This document shows positions 1-6,900 of a stretch of DNA of 22,024 nucleotides, piece by piece. A program made the position numbers and the translations under genes. The notes beneath the pieces were generated by a model. It ran no database searches and was not told where the DNA came from. It saw only the letters and a list, made by a program, of their open reading frames with translations. Each line of letters opens with the position of its first letter. Position 1 is the first letter of the stretch. Source of the stretch: Chloroflexota bacterium (GTDB lineage Bacteria > Chloroflexota > Dehalococcoidia > DSTF01 > JACRBR01); assembly GCA_016213125.1 (NCBI GenBank), contig JACRBR010000156.1, positions 1-22,024 on the forward strand, written 5' to 3'.

Positions 1-757
1 GGGTGGAGATGGGGAGGATGAAGGCGGCTTTGAGCATGGTGTCCATGCTGCCGTCGACGCCGAGGCCGATGAGGGTGAGGTAGTAGGCGAGGACCTCGAA
101 GAACCAGGAGGCGACGCTGAGGACGGTCATGAGGACGAGGCCGCGCGGCTCCATGAGGGTGTAGGTGCTCTCGTAGAACTCCTCGAAGTGTCCGGTGTAG
201 CGCTGGAGGAGGGGGAAGCGGCCAAGGAAGCGGATGATGCCGCGGGAGGTGGGGCGGTGGCGGGAGACAGCGACGGCGACGGCTGAGCCGACGGCGATGA
301 TGGCGATGATGGGCCAGGTATTGGTGGCGAAGGCGACGACGCCGAACGCGCAGATGATGAGGAGGGCGAGGCTGTCGGTGAGGCGCTCGGCGAGGAGGAT
401 TGGGGCAGAGCGGGTGACGGGGGTACCGTGCATCTCCTTGAGGAGGTAGCTCTTGAGCCACTCGCCCACTTTGCCGGGGGTGACGGTCATGCCGAGGCCG
501 GAGAAGTAGATAAGGAAGGAGTCTGAGCGCCTGAGGCCGGTGACGCCGATCTGCGCGAGGTAGTACTCCCACTTGAGGAAGCGGAGGAGGTAGTTGCCGC
601 AGGTCACGAGGAGGATGAGGGGGAAGAGCCACCACTTGAACTCTTCGAAGCTGGTGGCGACCTCTTTGAAGTCTCCGTAGGCGAGGAGGCCGGCGAAGAC
701 AATGATGCCGAGGAGCATGGAGATGAGGAGGCGGTTGCGGAGGTTGGCGACGTTCAT
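1..757 (-). CDS. Flippase-like integral membrane protein (LPG synthase TM-region / UPF0104 family), partial
   Basis: Reading the minus strand from ATG at 757 gives about 252 codons with no stop before the left edge, so the C-terminus is missing. The product is very hydrophobic, with predicted membrane segments near residues 10-27, 44-58, 79-92, 117-135 and 140-155. It carries the family signatures PGKVGEW (93-99) and AERLTD (122-127). These are typical of the lysylphosphatidylglycerol synthase transmembrane region (AglD/UPF0104) proteins, which are thought to move or modify lipid-linked molecules in the cytoplasmic membrane. The substrate cannot be told from sequence. No synthetase domain is visible, but the far end is outside the window. 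There is no useful Shine-Dalgarno sequence; a promoter-like pair lies immediately upstream in a short tandem repeat. The family call is firm and the function is open. Confidence 0.85.
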   Translation of the reverse strand, partial: MNVANLRNRLLISMLLGIIVFAGLLAYGDFKEVATSFEEFKWWLFPLILLVTCGNYLLRFLKWEYYLAQIGVTGLRRSDSFLIYFSGLGMTVTPGKVGEWLKSYLLKEMHGTPVTRSAPILLAERLTDSLALLIICAFGVVAFATNTWPIIAIIAVGSAVAVAVSRHRPTSRGIIRFLGRFPLLQRYTGHFEEFYESTYTLMEPRGLVLMTVLSVASWFFEVLAYYLTLIGLGVDGSMDTMLKAAFILPIST

Positions 758-765
758 CTCCGGGA

Positions 766-795
766 AGTTTACAGTTGTCAGTTTACAGTGGTCAG
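766..795 (-). promoter_or_regulatory. Putative promoter of the flippase-like gene, built from tandem repeat units
   Basis: On the minus strand CTGACC (795-790), an 18-base spacer and TAAACT (771-766) stand 8 bases before the ATG at 757. Spacing and hexamers resemble a sigma-70 type promoter. Both boxes fall within the 14-bp tandem repeat at 767-798. Inferred from sequence only. Confidence 0.4.
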
Positions 796-798
796 TTT
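767..798. repeat. Short tandem repeat, 14-bp unit
   Basis: GTTTACAGTTGTCA (767-780) is followed directly by GTTTACAGTGGTCA (781-794), one mismatch, and then a partial third copy beginning GTTT. It lies upstream of the start of the flippase-like gene. Confidence 0.8.
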
Positions 799-832
799 GG
801 TGGTGACGGGTTGGCGGGGGTACTGGGCCGGT

Positions 833-861
833 GTGACGTTGGGGTGGGCGTTGGATAGACT
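833..861 (+). promoter_or_regulatory. Putative promoter of tRNA-Tyr
   Basis: GTGACG (833-838) and TAGACT (856-861) are 17 bases apart, and the second box ends 9 bases before the first base of the tRNA at 871. This is a plausible position for a stable RNA promoter. Confidence 0.45.
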
Positions 862-870
862 GTGGTATCC

Positions 871-946
871 CCCAGGGTAGCCAAGTGGTTAAGGCAACGG
901 TCTGTAAAACCGTGTACCGCTGGTTCGAATCCAGCCCCTGGGACCA
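871..946 (+). tRNA. tRNA-Tyr (anticodon GUA), class I with C1:G72
   Basis: A complete cloverleaf can be drawn. The acceptor stem is CCCAGGG (871-877) with CCCTGGG (936-942), all seven pairs formed. The D-arm is 880-895. The anticodon stem ACGGT/ACCGT encloses loop CTGTAAA (902-908) with anticodon GTA at 904-906. The variable loop has only five bases (914-918). The T-arm is GCTGG-TTCGAAT-CCAGC (919-935), the discriminator is A943, and CCA is encoded at 944-946. The anticodon says tyrosine. Bacterial tRNA-Tyr normally has a long variable arm and a G1:C72 pair, while archaeal and eukaryotic tRNA-Tyr has a short variable loop and C1:G72. This gene has the latter features. A promoter-like pair lies upstream and a strong terminator downstream, so it looks like an expressed single-gene unit. 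Confidence 0.95.
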
Positions 947-960
947 CCTTTGTAGAATCG

Positions 961-994
961 AAATCGGCGCTCGTGAGGGCGCCGATTTTGTTTT
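961..994 (+). terminator. Rho-independent terminator after tRNA-Tyr
   Basis: AAATCGGCGC (961-970) pairs perfectly with GCGCCGATTT (979-988) around an 8-base loop, followed by a T-rich tail TGTTTT. It begins 14 bases after the encoded CCA end of the tRNA. Confidence 0.85.
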
Positions 995-1181
995 GGGGGT
1001 GGGGTGGCGCGAGCAGAGACGAGGGCGCGGGAGGGAGGGTCGTGGGCGAGCGGCTGCGGGGCAACGTGGGAACACTTTGTCGCTTTGCCAGTCGCTTTGG
1101 GAGGGGCGGGGACGGAGGGGTGCACGGGTTGCAGGCGCGCTGGGGCTGGAAGGGCTGGCCGGGCTCGGGTGGATACGGCGG
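995..1181. other. Intergenic, no supported feature
   Basis: G-rich stretch between the tRNA terminator and the 3' end of the oppositely oriented small dehydrogenase subunit gene. Reading frames here overlap the tRNA on one strand or lack family likeness, so no gene is called. Confidence 0.6.
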
Positions 1182-1634
1182 CTATGTGCGCGGCTGGGTG
1201 CGCAGGTGTTCGAGAAGGTGCGGATCGGTCGGCTCGAGGTCGTAGCCCTCCGGGAACGGGGGACGGGGCGGTTCCCCGAGGCCCTCGAGTACGCGGGGGT
1301 GCTGGTAGTAGGCGGGGTAGAGGTGCAGGGTCAGGCCAATCATGAGCATGGGGTGCGCGCCAAGCTGGGACTCGACCACCTCGACACGGGCCTGCGGCGG
1401 CAGCGCTGCGAAGCCGGCAGGATCGCGGGCAAGGGCGGCGTTGTACACGGCCTGCAGCCCCGCCTGAACCGGGGGGCCGAACACGGGATCGGCCTCGAGC
1501 TGGGCGGCCAGCGTGGAGGCGAGGCCGAGGCTACCGGCCCCGGGGAGCTTCCCGTCGTCGCTGGGCGGGATCACCACGTCGAAAAGCGCCTGCACGAAGG
1601 CGGAGTCGCGTAGAGGTGCGGGTGTTTCAGTCAT
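1182..1634 (-). CDS. Gluconate 2-dehydrogenase subunit 3 family protein (small subunit of GMC oxidoreductase)
   Basis: A 150-residue protein from ATG at 1634. A TTG at 1640 overlapping the upstream stop as TTGA is the alternative start and adds two residues. The sequence resembles the small (gamma) subunit family that partners GMC flavoproteins: N-terminal FVQALFDVVIPPSDD, a helical middle, and a proline-rich C-terminus. In characterised gluconate and fructose dehydrogenases this subunit carries a Tat signal and helps export or assemble the flavoprotein. No signal peptide or twin arginine is visible here, so the pair probably stays in the cytoplasm. It follows the GMC gene with essentially no gap, indicating translational coupling. 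Confidence 0.85.
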   Translation of the reverse strand: MTETPAPLRDSAFVQALFDVVIPPSDDGKLPGAGSLGLASTLAAQLEADPVFGPPVQAGLQAVYNAALARDPAGFAALPPQARVEVVESQLGAHPMLMIGLTLHLYPAYYQHPRVLEGLGEPPRPPFPEGYDLEPTDPHLLEHLRTQPRT

Positions 1635-1636
1635 GC

Positions 1637-3241
1637 TCAATCGAAGAGTGTCTCGATGTTCTTCTTGATGCTGTCGGCGACGTAGAGCGCGAGCGCCTGG
1701 ATCGTCGAGGTGGGATTCACGCCGCCGGCGGTGACGAAGATGCTGCCGTCGATGATGAAGAGGTTACGGGCGTCGTGCGCGCGGCCCCATTCGTTGACGA
1801 CGGAGGTCTTCGGGTCCTTGCCCATGCGGGCCGTACCCATGAGGTGCCAGCCGGCGGCGCTCATGAGCGGCTCGGCCAGGGTCTCGACCGCACCGGCCGC
1901 GGTGAGCGCCTCCTTAGCGCGCTCGACGGCGTGCGCCAGCATCTTCTGGCTGTTCTCGCTCAACCTGTAGTTGACCTTCGGCGCGGGTATGCCGTGGCTG
2001 TCCGTCAACTCCGGGTCGAGGGTCACGGTGTTGGCTTCTTCCGGCAGGTCCTCGGTGATCGCGAGTAAGCCCGTGGTGCGGTCGTAGATCCGCGCGAAGC
2101 CCTGGTGGTGGCCCTCGCCCCAGGGCACAAAGCCGCGGGCCATACCCCAGAGGGAGGTCTGGGCAGGTGCGAAGCCGCGCACGGCCTCGAATGAGTAGCC
2201 GCGGACGAAGCCGCGCGAGCGATCGGTCTCGTAGAACTGGTGGCTCCACAACGAACAGCCGGTGGGGCCGCGGCGGCCGCCGAGGGGTTCGTCGAAGATC
2301 CCCAGGATCGCCGCGTACGGGTGGAACATCAGATTCTTGCCGACGAGCCCGCTGCTATTCGCGAGACCGTCCGGATGTTGCGGGCTCTTCGAGTTGAGCA
2401 GGAGGCGGGGCGTGCCGATGCCGTTGCATGCGAGGACGACGATCTCCGCTTTCTGCTCCTGGAGGGCGCCCTCTTCGTCGTAGTACAGGACGCCGTCGGC
2501 CATGCCGTCGGGACGCACCGTTACCTCGCGGACCCGGCAACCGGTGCGGATCTCTACGCCCTTCCGCAGGGCGGCGGGCCAGTAGGTGATGTCGGTGCTG
2601 GCCTTTGCGCCCTGCGCACAGCCGCTGATGCAGGAGCCCAGGTTGATGCAGGGTGCGCGGCCCTCGTACTCGCGGGAGGTGACGGCGCTGTCGGACGGCC
2701 ACCAGTGCCAGCCGAGCTTCTGGAAGCCGGCGGCGACGACGTTGCCGGACTTGCCCAGCGGCAAGGGAGGCATCGGAGGCTCGTGGTAGGGGTAGGCAGG
2801 GTCGCCGGGGAGGCCGGAGACGCCCATCATCCGGTCGTTGATGGCGAAGTAGGGCTCCAGTGTCTGGTAGTCAATGGGCCAGTCGTCGGCGACACCATCG
2901 TCGCTCTTCACGCGGAAATCGCGGGGCGTGAAGCGGGGGAAGTGCGCGGCCCAGAGGATGGTGCTGCCGCCCACGGCGTTGAACATGAGGGGCGAGATGG
3001 CGGAATCCTGCTCGTTGACCGGGTAGTCGGCGGGGAGCTTTCGGATGTTGGGGCTGGTGGCGAACGGCCCCATGCCGCGCGACTCCCAGTCGATGTTGTT
3101 GCTGGGGTAGTCGCTCTGCTTTACCCAGGGGCCCTGCTCCAGGCAGAGGACGCGAAGGCCCATGTCAGCGATGCGCCAGGCGAACGCCGCGCCGGACGCG
3201 CCGGCGCCGACGATGAGGACGCCCACGGGTTCGTTGGCCAT
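1637..3241 (-). CDS. GMC family FAD-dependent oxidoreductase
   Basis: A 534-residue flavoprotein. The N-terminal Rossmann motif GAGASG is at residues 12-17, with the acidic end of the second strand in CLEQGPW. The C-terminal GMC domain carries the expected active-site pair, His466 (WHLMGTARMG) and Asn509 (GGVNPTSTIQ). Length is normal for the choline, glucose and gluconate dehydrogenase branch. It likely oxidises an alcohol or sugar hydroxyl group; the substrate cannot be predicted. It has no signal peptide. The small subunit gene follows immediately, while the cytochrome c subunit found in periplasmic gluconate dehydrogenases is absent nearby. The start at 3241 is supported by a -10-like TAGGAT exactly six bases upstream and the absence of a Shine-Dalgarno sequence, suggesting a leaderless mRNA. 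Confidence 0.92.
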   Translation of the reverse strand: MANEPVGVLIVGAGASGAAFAWRIADMGLRVLCLEQGPWVKQSDYPSNNIDWESRGMGPFATSPNIRKLPADYPVNEQDSAISPLMFNAVGGSTILWAAHFPRFTPRDFRVKSDDGVADDWPIDYQTLEPYFAINDRMMGVSGLPGDPAYPYHEPPMPPLPLGKSGNVVAAGFQKLGWHWWPSDSAVTSREYEGRAPCINLGSCISGCAQGAKASTDITYWPAALRKGVEIRTGCRVREVTVRPDGMADGVLYYDEEGALQEQKAEIVVLACNGIGTPRLLLNSKSPQHPDGLANSSGLVGKNLMFHPYAAILGIFDEPLGGRRGPTGCSLWSHQFYETDRSRGFVRGYSFEAVRGFAPAQTSLWGMARGFVPWGEGHHQGFARIYDRTTGLLAITEDLPEEANTVTLDPELTDSHGIPAPKVNYRLSENSQKMLAHAVERAKEALTAAGAVETLAEPLMSAAGWHLMGTARMGKDPKTSVVNEWGRAHDARNLFIIDGSIFVTAGGVNPTSTIQALALYVADSIKKNIETLFD

Positions 3242-3253
3242 GCGAAGATCCTA
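3242..3253 (-). promoter_or_regulatory. Leaderless-type -10 element of the GMC operon
   Basis: On the minus strand TAGGAT (3253-3248) is followed by six bases and then ATG at 3241. No -35 consensus is seen. The same geometry occurs before several other genes in the window. Confidence 0.5.
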
Positions 3254-3476
3254 CCGGAACTTCAACTGAAGCGCGGCCTCGCTCGTCGTGCAGAAGGACG
3301 TTCGACCCCGCCTCGCACGCCGCGAGAACGGGCGGCGCGTGGCTACAGAAATCTCAACGCGGGACGCGCGGGTGCGCGGCAGCTCCGCTCTGCGCGCTCG
3401 GCAGTGTGGCGACGGCGGTTGCGGCGCGGGTGTAGGGCGCTGGGCCCGGCGGTGGGGCGCGTCCAGCGTTGCGTCT

Positions 3477-4328
3477 CTACGCGTCCTGGCCGGCGATCTC
3501 GGCCAGCACCGGGCGGATGTAGCGCAGGAACAACTCGGGGTGTTCGCTCATCGGGAAGTGTCCCAGGTTCGGCATATCGCGGTACGTCGCGCCCTTGATG
3601 CGGGCAGCAAGGGCCCGCGCCATCTCCGGCGTCGAAGCCCAGTCGTACTCGCCGCACAGTATGTATACGGCGACCTTCGACGCGTCAATCTGCTCCGCGG
3701 TCCCGGTCAGGTCGTGGTCGACCGCATAGTAGTAGAGGTCGCCCTTGAACACGGGCGGCGCGCCCTGGCTGTAGACCCATGCCGTCTCGCGCCGAAGGCT
3801 CTCCGGGCTTCCAGGCGACATCAGCCCGTACATGACGCTGGCCTTAAAGTCGTTCGATATGCGGGGGTGATGCCAGAACGGCTGATAGCCGCCGGGAGTC
3901 GCCGCCGACGCCTCGAGGCCGACGACCGCGCGAAACTCGTCGGGAAAGTGCAACGCCAGGTCGACCGCCAGGTGTCCGCCGATCGAGCTGCCCATGAACG
4001 CGGGCCGCTCGAGCCCCAGCTCGCGGCTGAGGGTGACGGGCACCTTCATCAAGAAGTCCTTTGTGAGGCGGTATTCGTTCTTCCACCAGGCTGGGCCGAC
4101 CGGCGGCAACGACTTGCCGTGATACGGCAGGTCATACGCGATGAGCCGGAACTGTGATGCGATGTCTGCGTCCTCCAGCAGATGCCGCCACTGCCGGCCG
4201 TCCGCCCCCGCCGTGTGCTGGAGTAGCAGCGGGATGCCGCCGCCGTTCTCCTCGAAGTACACGCGGTACTCGACGCCGTCGATGGTCAGGTACACGTAAC
4301 GCCCGGTCGTGTTGTCGAAACGCGCCAT
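3477..4328 (-). CDS. Alpha/beta hydrolase
   Basis: A 283-residue protein from ATG at 4328. Upstream codons in the same frame read as the shadow of the preceding gene, so this start is chosen; its ATG shares one base with the preceding stop (TGATG). Alpha/beta hydrolase marks are an oxyanion region near HTAG (38-41), the DLPYHGKS segment (66-73), and a nucleophile elbow GSSIGG with Ser115. A likely acid lies in CGEYDWAS and a catalytic His in NLGHFPMSEHPE near the C-terminus. It is the third gene of a tightly coupled cassette (hydrolase, SCP2-like, hydrolase), suggesting shared substrate handling. Esterase or C-C bond hydrolase activity is possible; the substrate is unknown. Confidence 0.88.
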   Translation of the reverse strand: MARFDNTTGRYVYLTIDGVEYRVYFEENGGGIPLLLQHTAGADGRQWRHLLEDADIASQFRLIAYDLPYHGKSLPPVGPAWWKNEYRLTKDFLMKVPVTLSRELGLERPAFMGSSIGGHLAVDLALHFPDEFRAVVGLEASAATPGGYQPFWHHPRISNDFKASVMYGLMSPGSPESLRRETAWVYSQGAPPVFKGDLYYYAVDHDLTGTAEQIDASKVAVYILCGEYDWASTPEMARALAARIKGATYRDMPNLGHFPMSEHPELFLRYIRPVLAEIAGQDA

Positions 4329-4702
4329 CAGCGTCCTCCTCCGCTTGTGCGGAGCAACTCGATCAGCCGCCGGAGCGCAGGGTAATAGGGGAAGACGACC
4401 TCCGGCTCGCCCAGCAGCAGCACGCCGTGGCGCGACGCCGCACCGAACAGGTCCTGGTAGAACGGGGGCGGCACCGGTTGCAGCAGCTTCTCCCAGTCGT
4501 CCGCGGTCGCGATGATCCGGATTGCGGCCTGAGCGCTCGGCGACGCTTCTACGATCTCGGTTACGCGACCGCCGCGCACCGTCATCCGCATGGCGTCTTC
4601 GCCACAGGCGAACAGCACATCGCCGTCCCACATGCGCGCGGCCAGCGCGAACTCCGGATCGTCGTTCGCGAGCCTCGGCGTCAGGCGTTGGAGTTGGTTC
4701 AT
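4328..4702 (-). CDS. SCP2 sterol-binding-like domain protein
   Basis: A 124-residue protein overlapping the upstream hydrolase by ATGA (start 4702) and the downstream hydrolase by one base. The pattern of a short strand (DVLFACGE), a charged turn (TVRGGRVTEI), helix, then GVLLLGEPEVVFPYYPALRRLIELL resembles the SCP2 lipid-binding fold, in which a hydrophobic cavity carries acyl or sterol-like ligands. I recognise the fold by pattern only, so the family call is moderate. Its position between two hydrolases suggests that it binds or presents their hydrophobic substrate. No catalytic motif is visible. Confidence 0.7.
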   Translation of the reverse strand: MNQLQRLTPRLANDDPEFALAARMWDGDVLFACGEDAMRMTVRGGRVTEIVEASPSAQAAIRIIATADDWEKLLQPVPPPFYQDLFGAASRHGVLLLGEPEVVFPYYPALRRLIELLRTSGGGR

Positions 4703-5517
4703 GTTTCGGCAGCAGTCCTTCCGACGTGCCTGGCGCAGAACTCGATGACGGCCGTGTTGAACGTCTCCGCGGCCTCGATGTTTACGGCGTGGCCGGCGTT
4801 CAGCCCGACGACGGTCAACAGGGGCATCATCTCCTCGGCGTAGTGTCTATGTCCAGCGAAGCGCTTTTCTCGCTCACCCACGACCAGGAGCGTCGGCACA
4901 CGATTGTCCGGCAGGCGCTCTCGTGACGATGAGCCGGGCACGGTGTATAACCCCGTGTTCGCGACGCCGCGCGGGTCGAGCAAGGCGCCATCCTCGATGA
5001 ATGCGCCGCGCACGAGAGCAGGCAGGCGGCCGGCCCGCGCCGGATTCAGGGGGTGTTCGTCGAGCACCCGCCGTCCTTCGTCCTCGAGGCGCCGCGCCTG
5101 CGCCTCCATCGCCGGTAGCACGCGCCCGGCCCATCCCTCCTCCGCCAGGGCGGAGTTCGAGTTCGTGAACACGTGGGCCACCACCTGATCGGGCCTGCCC
5201 AGCGCATAGCGCAGGGTCAGGGCGCCACCCAGCGACTGGCCGACGACGAACCATCGGTCGGCACCGACCGCCGTCCGTATCCGCTCGAACTGTTCGACGT
5301 AGTATGGGGGCGTGTACGCCGCGGGCTCCCGGGGCGAGGGTGAGCGGCCGTGGCCGAACAGTTCCACGACGACCGGCCGGGCGAACGCCGACAGCGCGGG
5401 GACGTTCAGGAGCCACTGCGCGCGGCTCGACAGGAAGCCGTGGACGAGCAAGATGCATGGTCCGCGATCGCCGTGGATCTCGTAATGGAGCAGCGGGGCA
5501 TTCGTGTCGGCTGTCAT
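4699..5517 (-). CDS. Alpha/beta hydrolase
   Basis: A 272-residue protein from ATG at 5517, preferred over an in-frame start 16 codons earlier because the -10-like TATACA lies exactly six bases upstream and the earlier residues look non-native. Motifs are LLVHGF (23-28) for the oxyanion hole, ELFGHGRS (52-59), nucleophile elbow GQSLGG with Ser95, and GHAVNIE near the C-terminus for the catalytic His. The usual acid position after strand 6 reads VVGEREKRF, with Glu rather than the common Asp. It is the first gene of a three-gene overlapping cassette. It could be a meta-cleavage-type hydrolase, esterase or lipase; the substrate is unknown. Confidence 0.9.
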   Translation of the reverse strand: MTADTNAPLLHYEIHGDRGPCILLVHGFLSSRAQWLLNVPALSAFARPVVVELFGHGRSPSPREPAAYTPPYYVEQFERIRTAVGADRWFVVGQSLGGALTLRYALGRPDQVVAHVFTNSNSALAEEGWAGRVLPAMEAQARRLEDEGRRVLDEHPLNPARAGRLPALVRGAFIEDGALLDPRGVANTGLYTVPGSSSRERLPDNRVPTLLVVGEREKRFAGHRHYAEEMMPLLTVVGLNAGHAVNIEAAETFNTAVIEFCARHVGRTAAET

Positions 5518-5529
5518 GAACGTTGTATA
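5518..5529 (-). promoter_or_regulatory. Leaderless-type -10 element of the hydrolase cassette
   Basis: On the minus strand TATACA (5529-5524) plus six bases leads directly to ATG at 5517. There is no Shine-Dalgarno sequence. It lies just downstream, in transcription order, of the hairpin repeats. Confidence 0.45.
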
Positions 5530-5543
5530 CCGGAATCGTACAT

Positions 5544-5836
5544 GGGAGGCCTGTGGCCCGCGCACAAAAGGATGAAAGGGCTGAACACGTGGCGTGGACG
5601 CAGTCGGGCATGCCGCAGCATGCCCCTACAACTGCGCGCTTGGGGGCCTGCGCCTCGCGCACAAGAGGATGAAGGGGCTGAGCACGTGGCGTGGACGCAG
5701 TCGGGCATGCCGCAGCATGCCCCTACGACTGCGCGCTTGGGAGGCCTGCGCTTCGCCCGCAAGAGGATGAAAAGGCTGAACACGTGGCGTGGACGCAGTC
5801 GGGCATGCCGCAGCATGCCCCTACAACCGCGACTTT
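5544..5836. repeat. Three tandem ~97-bp repeats, each with a perfect GGGCATGC hairpin
   Basis: Units begin near 5544, 5642 and 5739, with spacing of 97-98 bp. Each contains CACGTGGCGTGGACGCAGTC followed by GGGCATGC, a CGCA loop, GCATGCCC, and CCTAC. The hairpins are at 5606-5625, 5703-5722 and 5801-5820 and are identical in all three. The surrounding bases differ slightly (for example ACAAAAGG versus ACAAGAGG). The array fills almost the whole gap between two genes read in the same direction. No protein is encoded that I can support. It is not CRISPR, since there are no distinct spacers. Short palindromic intergenic repeats with GGGGC-type arms are common in some Chloroflexota. Confidence 0.92.
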
Positions 5837-5874
5837 CTTGGGGCCGATGACGCGCGGCTCAACGGGCGCGCGGG

Positions 5875-6900
5875 TTAGTGACGCGGGGGGAGATCGAATG
5901 CGACGAGTCCCGCATGGCGGTCGGTGACGAGCAGCACGCCGTCCGTGATGGAGATGCCGGCGGGGGCGACGAGGGCGGACGTGGATTGCACGTCGGACGG
6001 GTCGCGACGGCCGATCAGGCCAAGGTACTTGCCGTCCGGGTCAAAGACCTCGACGGCCGCGAGGAGCCCGTCGCTGACGAAGATGTCCCGCGTCTCGTCC
6101 ACGGCGACGCCCTTGGGGCGCGCCAGGGTGCCGGCGGTGTCGCCGCGCTCTCCAATCTGGCGGATGAACCGACCGGTGCTGGAAAGGACGACGACGCGGG
6201 CGTTGAGCGTATCAACCACGTAGATGTTCCCGGCATCATCAACGGTGACCGCGGCGGGCACGTTGAAGCCCTCGGTCCCTCCGCCACGGGCGCCGGTCCC
6301 AACCGACCACACGACCGCGCCGGCGGCATCCAACCGGAGCACGCGATGGTGTTCGGCGTCCGAGACGACGAGTCCGCCGCCGGGCACGACGGCCACGCCG
6401 ATGGGGCGCGGGGGCGCACCGGTCGCACCGGCGGGAAGGGTGATCGTACTCTCGAGCTGTCCCGAGGGGTCGAGGATGACGATGTCGCCGGCCAGGGAGT
6501 TCGCGACGAACAATCGCTGGCCGTCGGTGGCGATGGCCATCGGCATCTGGAGCGTAAGGCCCGCGCCGCCGAGGACCGTGGCGCGACCGCGTTCTCGTTC
6601 GAGCCTGAGGATGCGGTTGTTACCGGTGTCCGCCACGAAGATGGCGTCGCCGATCGTGACGGCGCCGGCGGGCATCAGCCACTCACCCTCGCCGGGATGG
6701 GGGAGGGCCCACGCCTGGCCGGCGGGGTAGACAGCGGTCGAGATGCGGGCGGAAGAGGACTCGCGGCTGAGGGGAAGGAGCGACGGGAAGATGAATGCCA
6801 TCGCTGCCACGAACAGGGCCGCGAGGCCCGCCACGGAAAGCATCCGGGCGCGCGGGGCCTCCGGCAGCAACTGCTCTGAGCCGGGGAAGCTGAAACTCAT
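5875..6900 (-). CDS. Membrane-anchored NHL-repeat beta-propeller protein
   Basis: A 341-residue protein from ATG at 6900, whose ATG overlaps the stop of the upstream cytochrome gene (ATGA). A single membrane segment lies near residues 20-43 (LSVAGLAALFVAAMAFIFPS), after a short N-terminus with arginines, so the rest should face outward. From about residue 75 there are repeated NHL blades with the pattern D-x-x-N-x-R-(I/V)-x-x-L, for example ADTGNNRILRLE, SDAEHHRVLRLD and VDTLNARVVVLS, enough for a six-bladed propeller. NHL propellers mediate protein, RNA or glycan contacts and sometimes catalysis. In this operon, behind a hexaheme cytochrome, it is likely a structural or docking subunit on the outer face. 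It shares the blade style, but not the N-terminal layout, of the larger NHL protein in the same operon. Confidence 0.88.
   Translation of the reverse strand: MSFSFPGSEQLLPEAPRARMLSVAGLAALFVAAMAFIFPSLLPLSRESSSARISTAVYPAGQAWALPHPGEGEWLMPAGAVTIGDAIFVADTGNNRILRLERERGRATVLGGAGLTLQMPMAIATDGQRLFVANSLAGDIVILDPSGQLESTITLPAGATGAPPRPIGVAVVPGGGLVVSDAEHHRVLRLDAAGAVVWSVGTGARGGGTEGFNVPAAVTVDDAGNIYVVDTLNARVVVLSSTGRFIRQIGERGDTAGTLARPKGVAVDETRDIFVSDGLLAAVEVFDPDGKYLGLIGRRDPSDVQSTSALVAPAGISITDGVLLVTDRHAGLVAFDLPPRH

Noticed and set aside
871..946. tRNA 3' end as a phage or island attachment site
   Set aside because: No second copy of the tRNA 3' end and no integrase are seen in the window.
862..1245. Plus-strand protein frames across the tRNA and its terminator
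   Set aside because: They run through the tRNA-Tyr and the hairpin, lack a ribosome site and have no family likeness.
2240..3598. Long plus-strand frame of 452 codons opposite the GMC oxidoreductase
   Set aside because: It is antisense to a gene with full catalytic motifs. Its composition (Gly, Ala, Arg, Asp, Val) is that of a high-GC shadow frame, with no domain likeness.
5544..5836. CRISPR array
   Set aside because: Only three units of ~97 bp, the whole unit is conserved with no distinct spacers, and no cas genes are near.
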